Shown piece by piece: positions 17,901-24,095 of a DNA stretch of 64,000 bases. Source of the stretch: Streptomyces microflavus (GTDB taxonomy: Bacteria > Actinomycetota > Actinomycetes > Streptomycetales > Streptomycetaceae). How positions within the stretch are numbered: position 1 is the stretch's first letter; each line of letters opens with the position of its first letter. Below the pieces are notes generated by a model. The model worked only from the letters and a program-made list of their open reading frames with translations, ran no database searches and was not told where the DNA came from. The stretch spans positions 310,001-374,000 of the forward strand of contig NZ_BMUG01000005.1 of assembly GCF_014650075.1 (NCBI RefSeq), written 5' to 3'. The position numbers and the translations under genes were made by a program.

Positions 17901-19631
17901 GACAGTCGGGTCGGTTTGGTGTTCACCATCAAGTCGGTGGAAGTCCTCGCCCCCGGCGCGACCACCATGTGGGCCCTGATCCGCCGTGCCGAGGACGCGC
18001 GCGGCGCGCCTCGGATCGACATCGACCTCGCGACCGACGACGGCACCGTGTGCCTGCGTCTGCGAGGCATCGCAGGCCGTCGAACCGAGCAGACGCCGGA
18101 CCCGGCGAGTGCCGAGCAGACGCTGGACCCGGCGGACGGCGTCACCACACTGGTGCCGGTGTGGGATCCCGTACAGCAGACGGAATCCGCTACGTGGCCG
18201 CAGAGTTCCGCATCAGTGGGCATCATCGCGTCCCCAGGGCAGGCGCGGGACGTTCTCATCGCGCGCTTTCCCGGCGCGCACGTGGTCGCGGACCCGTCGC
18301 AGCGTACGCACGACGACCTGGAGGCGTCCCTCCGGTCGGTCCCGGAACTCGACCATCTGATCTGGGTGGCGCCCGGCGCCGTGGACGACCGGTCCGGTGC
18401 GAGCGTCGTCGAGGGCCAGGCAGGCGGCTCGCTGCACGCCTTCCGCACGGTGAAAGCACTTCTGGCCGCAGGGTACGGCGATCGCTCACTGGGCCTGACC
18501 CTGATCACCGAGCGCGCGCACGCCGTCCATGAAGCCGAGGCCGTCGACCCGGCGCACGCCGGTGTCGCCGGCCTCGCGGGGTCGACCGCGAAGGAGTACC
18601 CCAACTGGCGGGTGCGGGTGGCGGACGTCGAGGACTACGACGTGCCTTCTCTCGCCGCGGTGCTCGACCTGGCCGCAGACCCGGACGGCAACCTGCGTAT
18701 CCACCGCGACGGCCGGTGGCACGGGCAGCGGCTGATGACCGTTCAGCCGGCCTCGCCGACGTCGTCCCGGCTGCGGCAGGGCGGCACGTACGTCATCATC
18801 GGCGGGGCGGGCGGCCTCGGCTCGGTCATCAGCGAGTACCTGGTCCGCCGGTACCGCGCCCAGGTGGTGTGGCTCGGACGCAGGCCGCAGGACGCGCGGG
18901 TCGAAGCCGCCATCGCTCGGGCGACCGGCGCGGACGGGCCCGCCCCGCTGTACCTGCGGTGCGACGCCACCGACCTCGCTTCCCTGCGCGCGGCGAAGGA
19001 CGAGATCGTACGACGGTTCGGCGCGGTGCACGGCGTCATCCACTCGGGCCTCGTGTTCTCGGGGGAGAGCCTGGCCCGGATGAGCGAGGCGCAGTTCGAG
19101 GACGTGCTGCGCTCCAAGGTCGACGCGAGCGTCCGGTGCATGCAGGTGTTCGGCGGTGAATCGCTCGACTTCGCACTGTTCCTGTCCTCGATCAACTCCT
19201 ACCTCAAAGCCATCAAGCAGGCGAACTACGCGGCCGCCTGCACGTTCCTCGACGCGTTCGCACTGACGGTGCAACGCGACTACGGAGCTGAAGGCAAGGT
19301 GCTGAACCTGGGCTACTGCTTCAACAACGCACCCACCGAGGGAGAGCGGGGCGCGGTGGTCGGAGCGCAGGCGCCGCTCATCCAGCCGGACGAGCTGACG
19401 GCGGCGATCGAACGTTTGTGCGCAGGACCGGTCAGCAGGCTGACGGTGATGAAGTTCAGTCCCGCGCTCAACAACCGGGGCATCGTTCTGGGCGACGACG
19501 AAATCATCCTCCCCACGGCCGCGCCGTCGGACGCTGTGCCCGCCGACATCCAGGAACCGGCGGCGGCGCCGGGCGGCGAACTGGAGCGGCTACGCGTCCG
19601 CATCGCAGAGCTGACCGCGCTCGCGATCTGA
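8910..19631 (+). CDS. Hybrid NRPS-PKS: C-A(Gly)-PCP-KS-MT-ACP-KS-DH-KR
   Basis: Domains by nucleotide position: condensation (about 8997-10290, HHLVIDG intact); adenylation (10330-11860, YTSGSTGKPKG; I read its ten-residue pocket as DILQLGLIWK, a glycine code); PCP (Ser at 12006); KS (12238-13530, Cys at 12768 in STNCSSAL); C-methyltransferase (14050-15215, LLEIGAGTGS); ACP (Ser 15357); KS (15639-16875, Cys 16107); dehydratase (17290-18090, His 17364, Asp 17859); ketoreductase (18150-19460, Tyr 19227, but Cys where Asn is usual). No AT occurs, so extender units must come from a separate AT. The last module lacks an ACP and continues in the next protein. The start at 8910 (MNLRALARRY) fits related proteins; GTG 8871 is an alternative, and neither has a good ribosome site. 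TTA codons lie at 11208 and 16953. Confidence 0.93.
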   Translation: MNLRALARRYADGEMSTTEVLAELDKRVDIPLSEGQRGLWALAKMEPETYAYNVPVCFSFADVDTAALQAAFRDTLSRHPLLSAAVRETDDGPRLSHGDADGFSVEHVDISDVPSGRVLNLLKERARRPFDLAGGPLARLAVLRRSASEAYVLLVVHHLVIDGVSGRLVIDTLFRSYRARVEGRDVPIEVGSASFGEFVAWERNALAGERAEEDREFWVRELAGADVLTGLPSQVALPPDAPHVGEVHTSRLPKEQAAAIAAFAASHDISPGIFFLAAFLTLLHRYTGSEDLVVGMPVAGRPTEHFEPVVGCFVNTLPVRSRPNTTEEFTSFARRVRSTVLEVLEHGAYPFHRIVGDLGARGVNPRSPLYQIVYNYQDSALSGYLGERARTTGETDFELVDGLYQLGEYDLTVDVAPGDGFLVNWKYHPDAFSADAVAGMAEHFATLVDSILDSDGQSPIGMLNLLDDEERRLVIEAWNRTEADFPAQRTCWDLFAQQVEANPDAPAVTCGQPTLTYRELADRSSALAQALTRQGVGPGDVVGVCYERSLDLVVALLAVMRLGAVYLPLDDRLPAERLSYMVEDSGAQLIICHEAVMDRLAAVGTPKARLYATDRQDDQAGQARAAAAETTADAPDSRASTPPAAYIIYTSGSTGKPKGVVVPHTALTNFLLAMANTLGVTSDDRLLAVTTHSFDIAALELYLPLITGGQVCIGESATVADATLLAEKVADWRPTIMQATPATWAMLVRVGWQNTEGVKVLCGGEALPDGLKDQLVARGEAWNLYGPTETTIWSAAKRLRREEPVTIGSPIANTQLYVLDQNLSPLPVGVTGELHIAGDGVALGYHRKPELTVERFLDNPFAPGRLYRTGDRARRLPNGEIVVLGRMDNQVKLRGHRIEPGEIEAVLDAHPEIGRSVVLLDHAGLSDRLTAYYTGNGDGPVDAALLRAELAKTLPAYMLPAAFVALDDFPLTAHGKVDRAKLTETARTVPLPAADSPAAALDIERTVRGILEEVLGSRDIDRAAGFFDIGGDSFAAIEVVERINREFGCSLRPTSLFAHPSVAAMARHLTGLLPAGQAVAGQAPAVRSVEPEQHPDPRPATPAADDASLDDAIAVIGISCRFPGAMDHRAFWSALAEGRSGSTSWSAEELRTLGVPEELITRPGYVPQRSVVDGRAEFDAAFFDISPRDAEFMDPQARLLLQHAWQALEDAGYRPEDVPGTSVTTSTSTNFYQALLPALMANASGPRVLANSETYAAWLFAQGGTVPTMISTKLGLRGPSMAVSTNCSSALNAVHVACQGLLAGDVDQAIVGAASLFSAGELGYVHQPGLNFSSDGRSRAFADGADGMSGGEGVGVVVLKRAREAIAAGDHIYCLIRGIAVNNDGGDKAGFYAPSVRGQVEVIRKALDKAGTDPSTISYVEAHGTGTRLGDPIEVAALTEAYRHYTARSQYCGIGSVKSNIGHLDAAAGIAGLIKVALALQHGEVPRTLHSDVPSTEIDWDGSPFFVADRNLPLDGDEPARAGLSSFGIGGTNAHAVLEQAPTGARSAGRPGPQAVVLSARDGERLGVLARQLLEFLPGYRDAHGDLASLAYTLQVGRRAMAERVVFVANDVDGLIATLQDYVGRGARGAVFEGTARRPEDMLLGLFDRPGELRDLVAGWLERGEWDRIAPLWVNGVDIEWHVCHGANPPVRVSLPTYPFAAKRYWPAAEAVPESRATAPPDAMSAPRATGPLDAASLLVAAAGPESVETFLAGRMSATEEMDSLSRPLVLAQLVAAGLFDAPVRRDLIGQRTTPSFAQWLDHTVTVLLSHGELVREGEFVAPRKSAPGLEQAWRAWRAWKDVRADDPELAAKTGLTERMIEALPAILSGRTKATAVMFPGGSFELVEPAYRGNATADYFNDVTAGAVRAEADARRDGIRLLEIGAGTGSTSERVFAQLKGRDLAEYRYTDVSKAFLIDAERRFADHVPNVSFTAFDVEREPGAQGLATGDYDIVIANNVLHATKDIVQAVRHARALLRPGGVLVLNELARNDWWSHLTFGLLDGWWRFTDGRRIQGGPALSPDAWREVLRECGFDTVEPLAEPARELGQQVLLARAGSPVPRREPRTAAPGSLQEHVRATVERILSETLKLTADDLAAEKPFADYGLDSLTGVSLVHRLNESLSTDLDPSVLFENPSIRRLTSFIVDEEGAAIVAAVPEPSAVPEATAVPELSAVPGPSAVREAAAVPGPSTVSEPSGGGREPVAIVGMSGRFPGARDADEFWDLLASGRDAVSKVDRWDLASLGSVCLDGGLLDGVEEFDPLFFGISGAEALYMEPQQRLFLQEAWRALEDAGHAGESLDRDRCGIYVGCAAGDYLDLTGPSDYPGQALWGNMNSLVPSRIAYYLDLHGPAIAVDTACSSSLVSLYLACQALWAGEVTTAIAGGVYVQNSPRLYLAASRAGMLSPTGRCRAFDQAADGFVPAEGVGALILKRLSDAEADGDHIHGVIRGIGINHNGTTNGIAAPNGTSQERLIRQIYQDFAIDPAGIGLVEAHGTGTKLGDPVEFRALDRAFRGFTDAERFCSLGSTKASIGHAQAAAGVIGVIKTLLAMRHEVLPGLPHHTETNSSVTLAGSPFFVHTEPRRWAVPEGGRRRAAVTSLGASGTNAHAVIEQPSEPPTPPRSRQDGARLIALSAATEDALREQVARLARHCREHPDLDLGDVSHTLLLGRRHLRHRWASVVRDIAELESRCTAWLSGQDIPARSADSGLRALAQQFLDGDAPDFAELFRDSRYRRVPLPGYPFERERYALPNRATADDGPLRDAEVLTGDEFYLREHQVRGTGIAPGSMYLQWAAAAARRTASDAVRLHDIVFLRPLSVSGVPRSLRVDLRADGDVTRFTVSSTESAGDEPVLHCQGGVSGAEPTAAQALDLPALLRDFRPTEFDPLRFYAEWRDRGIAYGPTFQGVVAVHRGDNAVLAELRLPGAASGTVDGPLPHPALVDAAMQCMRLLDGDGDSRVGLVFTIKSVEVLAPGATTMWALIRRAEDARGAPRIDIDLATDDGTVCLRLRGIAGRRTEQTPDPASAEQTLDPADGVTTLVPVWDPVQQTESATWPQSSASVGIIASPGQARDVLIARFPGAHVVADPSQRTHDDLEASLRSVPELDHLIWVAPGAVDDRSGASVVEGQAGGSLHAFRTVKALLAAGYGDRSLGLTLITERAHAVHEAEAVDPAHAGVAGLAGSTAKEYPNWRVRVADVEDYDVPSLAAVLDLAADPDGNLRIHRDGRWHGQRLMTVQPASPTSSRLRQGGTYVIIGGAGGLGSVISEYLVRRYRAQVVWLGRRPQDARVEAAIARATGADGPAPLYLRCDATDLASLRAAKDEIVRRFGAVHGVIHSGLVFSGESLARMSEAQFEDVLRSKVDASVRCMQVFGGESLDFALFLSSINSYLKAIKQANYAAACTFLDAFALTVQRDYGAEGKVLNLGYCFNNAPTEGERGAVVGAQAPLIQPDELTAAIERLCAGPVSRLTVMKFSPALNNRGIVLGDDEIILPTAAPSDAVPADIQEPAAAPGGELERLRVRIAELTALAI
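15498..15623 (+). repeat. Seven tandem 18-bp repeats in an interdomain linker
   Basis: Seven in-frame 18-nt units encode a Pro/Ala-rich hexapeptide series (AVPEPS, AVPEAT, AVPELS, AVPGPS, AVREAA, AVPGPS, TVSEPS) between the first ACP and the second KS. This is a flexible linker and a likely length-variable minisatellite. Confidence 0.85.
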
Positions 19632-19655
19632 TCGCGGCCTTCGAAGGGACTGATC

Positions 19656-22600
19656 ATGAAACAGCTGCTGCTCGACTTTCTCTGGTCCCATCTGCGCACG
19701 CTCGGCGCGTTCCGTGAATCCGGGCAGACCCCGGAGGCCGCACGGGAGTCGGCAGGCCTCGCGCCGGGATACGACGCCTGGTTCGACGAGTGCCTGCGCG
19801 TCTTCGAGGGGGCCGGCTACCTCGACCGGCGGGACGGCAGGATCCTGCTCGACGATGCCACCCGGTATCGGCCGATCGAGCAGCTGTGGCGCGAGTGGGA
19901 GACGGCAAAGCCCGCGTGGCAGGGGAACCCCGACCTCGCGGCCACCCACCTGCTGGTGGAGACCACCTTGCGTGCCTTCCCCGACATCCTCACCGGACGA
20001 CGCCCGGCCACCGAGGTCATCTTCCCGGGGGGATCGCTGGAGCTGGTGCAGAATGCCTACACGACCAACCCGGCGTCAGCCTTCTTCAACCAGGTGCTGG
20101 CCGCCGACCTGGTGGCGCGGTTGCGACGGCGGGCACGGGCCCTGAAGGCGGATGCCCCGCGGATCCTGGAGATCGGCGCCGGTACGGGTGCCACGAGCGC
20201 CGTCGTCCTGGAGGCGCTGCGGTCCGCGCGGCTCGATGTGCGCGAGTACTGTTACACCGACATATCAAGGGTCTTCCTGAACCACGCGGAGCGTCTCTTC
20301 GGTGCGGAAAATCCTTCGCTGATCTGCGAAATCCTGGACATCGAGCGCCCGGTGGCGGATCAGGGCCTCACTCTCGGCGGGTACGACGTCGTGGTCGCCG
20401 CCAACGTCCTGCATGCCACCCGGGACATCCGCCACACCCTGCGCAACGCCAAGGCGCTTCTCCGGCCCGGCGGACTGCTGGTCCTGAACGAGCTGACCGC
20501 GAACAACCTGCTCAGCCAGTTCTCGTTCGGCCTCCTCGACGGATGGTGGCGCTACGAGGACCCGCACCTGCGTATCCAGGGCAGCCCGCTGCTCTCCACG
20601 GCGCACTGGCGGCACGTCCTGACGCAGGTGGGGTTCCGCGCGATCGCTCTGCCCGCGCGGGATGCCGAGGATCTGGGGCAGCAGATCATCGTGGCCGAGA
20701 GCGACGGCGTCATACGGCAGGCGGCGGCCGTACCGCCCCCGTCCACGCCGTACGTGGCGTCGGTGCGCGAGAGTCCGGCGCGGGCTGTGGTCGATCACAG
20801 CACGGGGAGCGAGCCCGGAGACCGGCTGCGCGTCCACATCGAGGCGGTGGCGCTCGATGTGCTGGCAGCGGCGTTGGAGATCCCGCGGACGAGGATCGGG
20901 CGGGACGAGCCCTTCTCGAACTACGGGCTCGATTCGATCTTCGCGGTGAACGTGGCCCGGACCCTCGGCGGGACGCTCGGCATCGACCTCGACATCACTG
21001 TGCTGTTCGAGCACAACACCCTGGCCGAGCTGGGCGAGTTCATCGTCTCCGACTACGCCGAGGAGCTGCGGGATGTGCTTCCGCCGGAGCCCGCACCGCC
21101 GGACCGGGCGCCCGATCCTGTAAAGCCGCAACCTCGACCTCAGCCTGAGCTCGACGAGGCCGCGCTCGACGGCATGGCGATCGTCGGCATGTCCGCACGC
21201 TTCCCCGGGGCCGACGACGTCGACGAGTTCTGGCGGATCGTCGAGCAGGGCGGACGGTGCATCACCGCACCGCCGGAAAAGCGCGCGGACTGGGCGGGCC
21301 ACGGCGACGAGGCAGCCGCGCTGAGGGGCGGATTCCTCGACGGGGTGCATGAATTCGATCCTCTCTTCTTCCGGATGTCGATGACCGAGGCGCGCCAGGT
21401 GACGCCGGAGCTGCGCCTGCTGCTGATGACGTCGTGGAACGCCGTCGAGGACGCGGGCTATCGGCCGGCCGAGCTACGGAAGCGGCCCACGGGCGTGTTC
21501 GTCGCCACGACGCAGAGCGAATACCGGCCGGCGGCCATGGACCTGATGAGCCTGCCGTCGCCCGCGATGGTGCCCAACCGGATCTCGTACCTGCTCGACC
21601 TCAACGGCCCCAGCGAGCAGTGCGACACGACGTGCTCGTCCTCGTTCGTGGCCCTGCACCGGGCGATCCGGTCCATCCGTGACGGCGAGTGCGAGCAGGC
21701 GCTCGTCGGCGGGGTGAACCTGGTGATGTCGCCCGCGGGTTTCGGCGGGATGCGGGCCGCGGGGATGCTCAGCCCGCACGGCGACGTCCGGCCGTTCCAG
21801 CAGGGCGCCGACGGTACAGCGCGCAGCGAGGGCGTCGCCGCCGTACTGATCAAACCACTGAGCCGGGCCCTGGAGGACGGGGACTTCGTCCACTGCGTCG
21901 TGCGGGGCACCGGCGTGGCCCACGGCGGCAGGGGTGTGTCCTTCACGGCACCGAACATCAGGGGCATGAAGACAGCCGTCGCGCACGCCTACGCCGACGC
22001 CGCGCTCGATCCGGGCGCCGTGGACTACATCGAGACCCACGGCATGAGCTCGTTGCTGGCGGACAGCGCGGAGCTGGCGGCGCTCGGCGCCGGACTCCGC
22101 AGCGAGGACGACGACGAAGACGTGACGTATCTGGGCAACGTGAAGCCCTGCATCGGGCACACGGAGGTGGTTTCCGGCCTGGCCGCGCTGGTGAAGACCG
22201 CGCAGGCGATGCGGCACGGCGTGATCCCGGCGATCCCGGGCTTCGGGCAGCTGCACCGCGACCTCTCCCTCAAGGGGACCCGGCTGCGCATCGCGGAGCG
22301 GAACCTGCCATGGCCCGAGCGCACCGACGACGCCGGCCGGCCGCTGCCGCGCCGCGCGGGCATGCACAGCTTCGGGATCGGCGGCGTGAACGCGCACGTC
22401 GTGCTCGAGCAGTACACCGCCCCCGCGAACCTGGACGACGACCCGGGTGCGCAGGTCCTTGTGCTCTCGGCGCAGAGCGTCGACGCCCTGCGCGAGCGGG
22501 CGAGCCGGCTGATCCATCGGCTCGCCGAAACGGATCCGAGCTCCTGGGCGGACATCGCGTACACCCTGCAGGTCGGCCGGGAAGCGATGAGCTGCCGGCT

Positions 22601-24095
22601 GGCGTTCGTGGCGCGGAGCACCGACGAGGCCGCTCGTATTCTGGGCGGCTGGCTCGACGGAGACCCGGACACGCTCGCCCATGTCGCGTTCGCGGACGGC
22701 GTCGATCCCGCTGCCGACGCCGAGCACGACGGGAAGCCGACGCAGCTCGACCACGTACCAGAACGCTGGGTTGCGGGCACGTCCATCGACTGGGACCTGA
22801 TGCATCGCGGCGCTCGACGCAGGCGGATCGCACTGCCCGGATACCCCTTCGCACGTCTGACCTGTTTCGCCGAGCAGGCGCCGAGGTCGGATCAGGCCTC
22901 GCACACAGGCGTCGCCCCTCCGGACGGCGAGGACCGCGAAGCCTTCGTCGCCGACCTCGTCGCCTCGGTGCTGGGCCTGCCGCGCCACGAGATCGACGGC
23001 ACGAGGTCGCTCGCCGACTACGGTCTCAATTCCCTGCTTCTGGTCGCGATGCTGGGCCGGATCAGCAATGTGTTTCCGGGTTTCCGGCCTGAATGGTGGC
23101 AGCCGCACGACACGTTGAACGACGTGGTCGCGAGGCTGCCCGAGGCGGAGGCCCGCTCCACGCGCGCGGTCGCCCCTGAGCTGGTGCGCCTCAACGGCGT
23201 GACCGAGGGCAGGCCGGTGTTCTGGATCCACGGCGCCCTCGCCGGCGTCGAGTCCTACCGCACGATCGCCGAGCGGATCGACCGCCCGTTCTACGGCATC
23301 CAGGCCCGTGGGCTGCTGACCGAGGACGCGCCGATCGAGGGCGTCACGGCCATGGCTGAGTACTACACCGATGTCATCCGCTCGGTGCAGCCCGAGGGGC
23401 CGTACGACGTCGGCGGATTCTGCCTCGGCGGCATCGTCGCCTATGAGGTGACCCGTCGGCTGCAGGCGCAGGGCCAGGACGTGGCCTCGCTGACGATGGT
23501 GGACTCGCCGGACGAGACCGGCCTGGCGAAGTCGAACGCCAGCGGGTTCCAGTCGGCGCGGAGCGCGGCTCTCCAGGTCGTCAATTCCCTGCTCTGGCCG
23601 GCGGGGGAGAAGGACCCGGCGGTCCTGCGTGCCCGTCTCGTCCACCGGGACGAGGTCGCGGATGACCTCGACGAGGAGGCGTTCGTCCTGCGGCTCGCGG
23701 AGCTGGCGGCCGAGCGCGGACTCGCCATGAGACCTGCCCGGACCGCGCGGTTCGTCAGGCGCAACATGGCGATCCAGCTCGCCTACCGGCTCGGCGAGCA
23801 CACCATCAGGCCTCTGCCACGCCCGGAAGCCGTGGTGTGCACCTACTTCCGCAACCGGCGCGGGCTCTTCCTGGGCGAGGTCGAACCCTACTTCCAGCTC
23901 ACCGGCGAGACCTTCTCCCTCGACCACGTGAACTACCAGCAGGACTGGGTGCGCGAGCTGCCGGGCCTACGCCTGGTGGAGATCGACGCCGCGAACCACA
24001 TGACGATCCTGAACGACGCGGGGCCGCTCGCCGCGATCGAGGAGACATGCCTGGCGCTCTACGCGCCCGACGAGATCGGGGCTTCCCGTGGCTGA
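19656..24095 (+). CDS. PKS: MT-ACP-KS-ACP-thioesterase (Cys type)
   Basis: A 1479-residue protein that starts inside a module. A C-methyltransferase (about 19660-20710, ILEIGAGTGA) and ACP (Ser 20934) complete the KS-DH-KR module ending the previous protein. A KS follows (21165-22415, Cys 21633 in DTTCSSSF). Its first His lies in ETHGMSSLLADSAE instead of the usual EAHGTGTxLGDP, and its second in KPCIGHTEVVSG. Next is an ACP with GLNSL (Ser 23031; Asn replaces the usual Asp). The C-terminal thioesterase (23170-24060) has GFCLGG, so the nucleophile at 23421 is Cys, with MVDSPDE and His 23997 completing a triad. No AT is present. It lies 24 nt after the previous gene and overlaps the next by 8 nt. 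This is the releasing protein. Confidence 0.93.
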   Translation: MKQLLLDFLWSHLRTLGAFRESGQTPEAARESAGLAPGYDAWFDECLRVFEGAGYLDRRDGRILLDDATRYRPIEQLWREWETAKPAWQGNPDLAATHLLVETTLRAFPDILTGRRPATEVIFPGGSLELVQNAYTTNPASAFFNQVLAADLVARLRRRARALKADAPRILEIGAGTGATSAVVLEALRSARLDVREYCYTDISRVFLNHAERLFGAENPSLICEILDIERPVADQGLTLGGYDVVVAANVLHATRDIRHTLRNAKALLRPGGLLVLNELTANNLLSQFSFGLLDGWWRYEDPHLRIQGSPLLSTAHWRHVLTQVGFRAIALPARDAEDLGQQIIVAESDGVIRQAAAVPPPSTPYVASVRESPARAVVDHSTGSEPGDRLRVHIEAVALDVLAAALEIPRTRIGRDEPFSNYGLDSIFAVNVARTLGGTLGIDLDITVLFEHNTLAELGEFIVSDYAEELRDVLPPEPAPPDRAPDPVKPQPRPQPELDEAALDGMAIVGMSARFPGADDVDEFWRIVEQGGRCITAPPEKRADWAGHGDEAAALRGGFLDGVHEFDPLFFRMSMTEARQVTPELRLLLMTSWNAVEDAGYRPAELRKRPTGVFVATTQSEYRPAAMDLMSLPSPAMVPNRISYLLDLNGPSEQCDTTCSSSFVALHRAIRSIRDGECEQALVGGVNLVMSPAGFGGMRAAGMLSPHGDVRPFQQGADGTARSEGVAAVLIKPLSRALEDGDFVHCVVRGTGVAHGGRGVSFTAPNIRGMKTAVAHAYADAALDPGAVDYIETHGMSSLLADSAELAALGAGLRSEDDDEDVTYLGNVKPCIGHTEVVSGLAALVKTAQAMRHGVIPAIPGFGQLHRDLSLKGTRLRIAERNLPWPERTDDAGRPLPRRAGMHSFGIGGVNAHVVLEQYTAPANLDDDPGAQVLVLSAQSVDALRERASRLIHRLAETDPSSWADIAYTLQVGREAMSCRLAFVARSTDEAARILGGWLDGDPDTLAHVAFADGVDPAADAEHDGKPTQLDHVPERWVAGTSIDWDLMHRGARRRRIALPGYPFARLTCFAEQAPRSDQASHTGVAPPDGEDREAFVADLVASVLGLPRHEIDGTRSLADYGLNSLLLVAMLGRISNVFPGFRPEWWQPHDTLNDVVARLPEAEARSTRAVAPELVRLNGVTEGRPVFWIHGALAGVESYRTIAERIDRPFYGIQARGLLTEDAPIEGVTAMAEYYTDVIRSVQPEGPYDVGGFCLGGIVAYEVTRRLQAQGQDVASLTMVDSPDETGLAKSNASGFQSARSAALQVVNSLLWPAGEKDPAVLRARLVHRDEVADDLDEEAFVLRLAELAAERGLAMRPARTARFVRRNMAIQLAYRLGEHTIRPLPRPEAVVCTYFRNRRGLFLGEVEPYFQLTGETFSLDHVNYQQDWVRELPGLRLVEIDAANHMTILNDAGPLAAIEETCLALYAPDEIGASRG

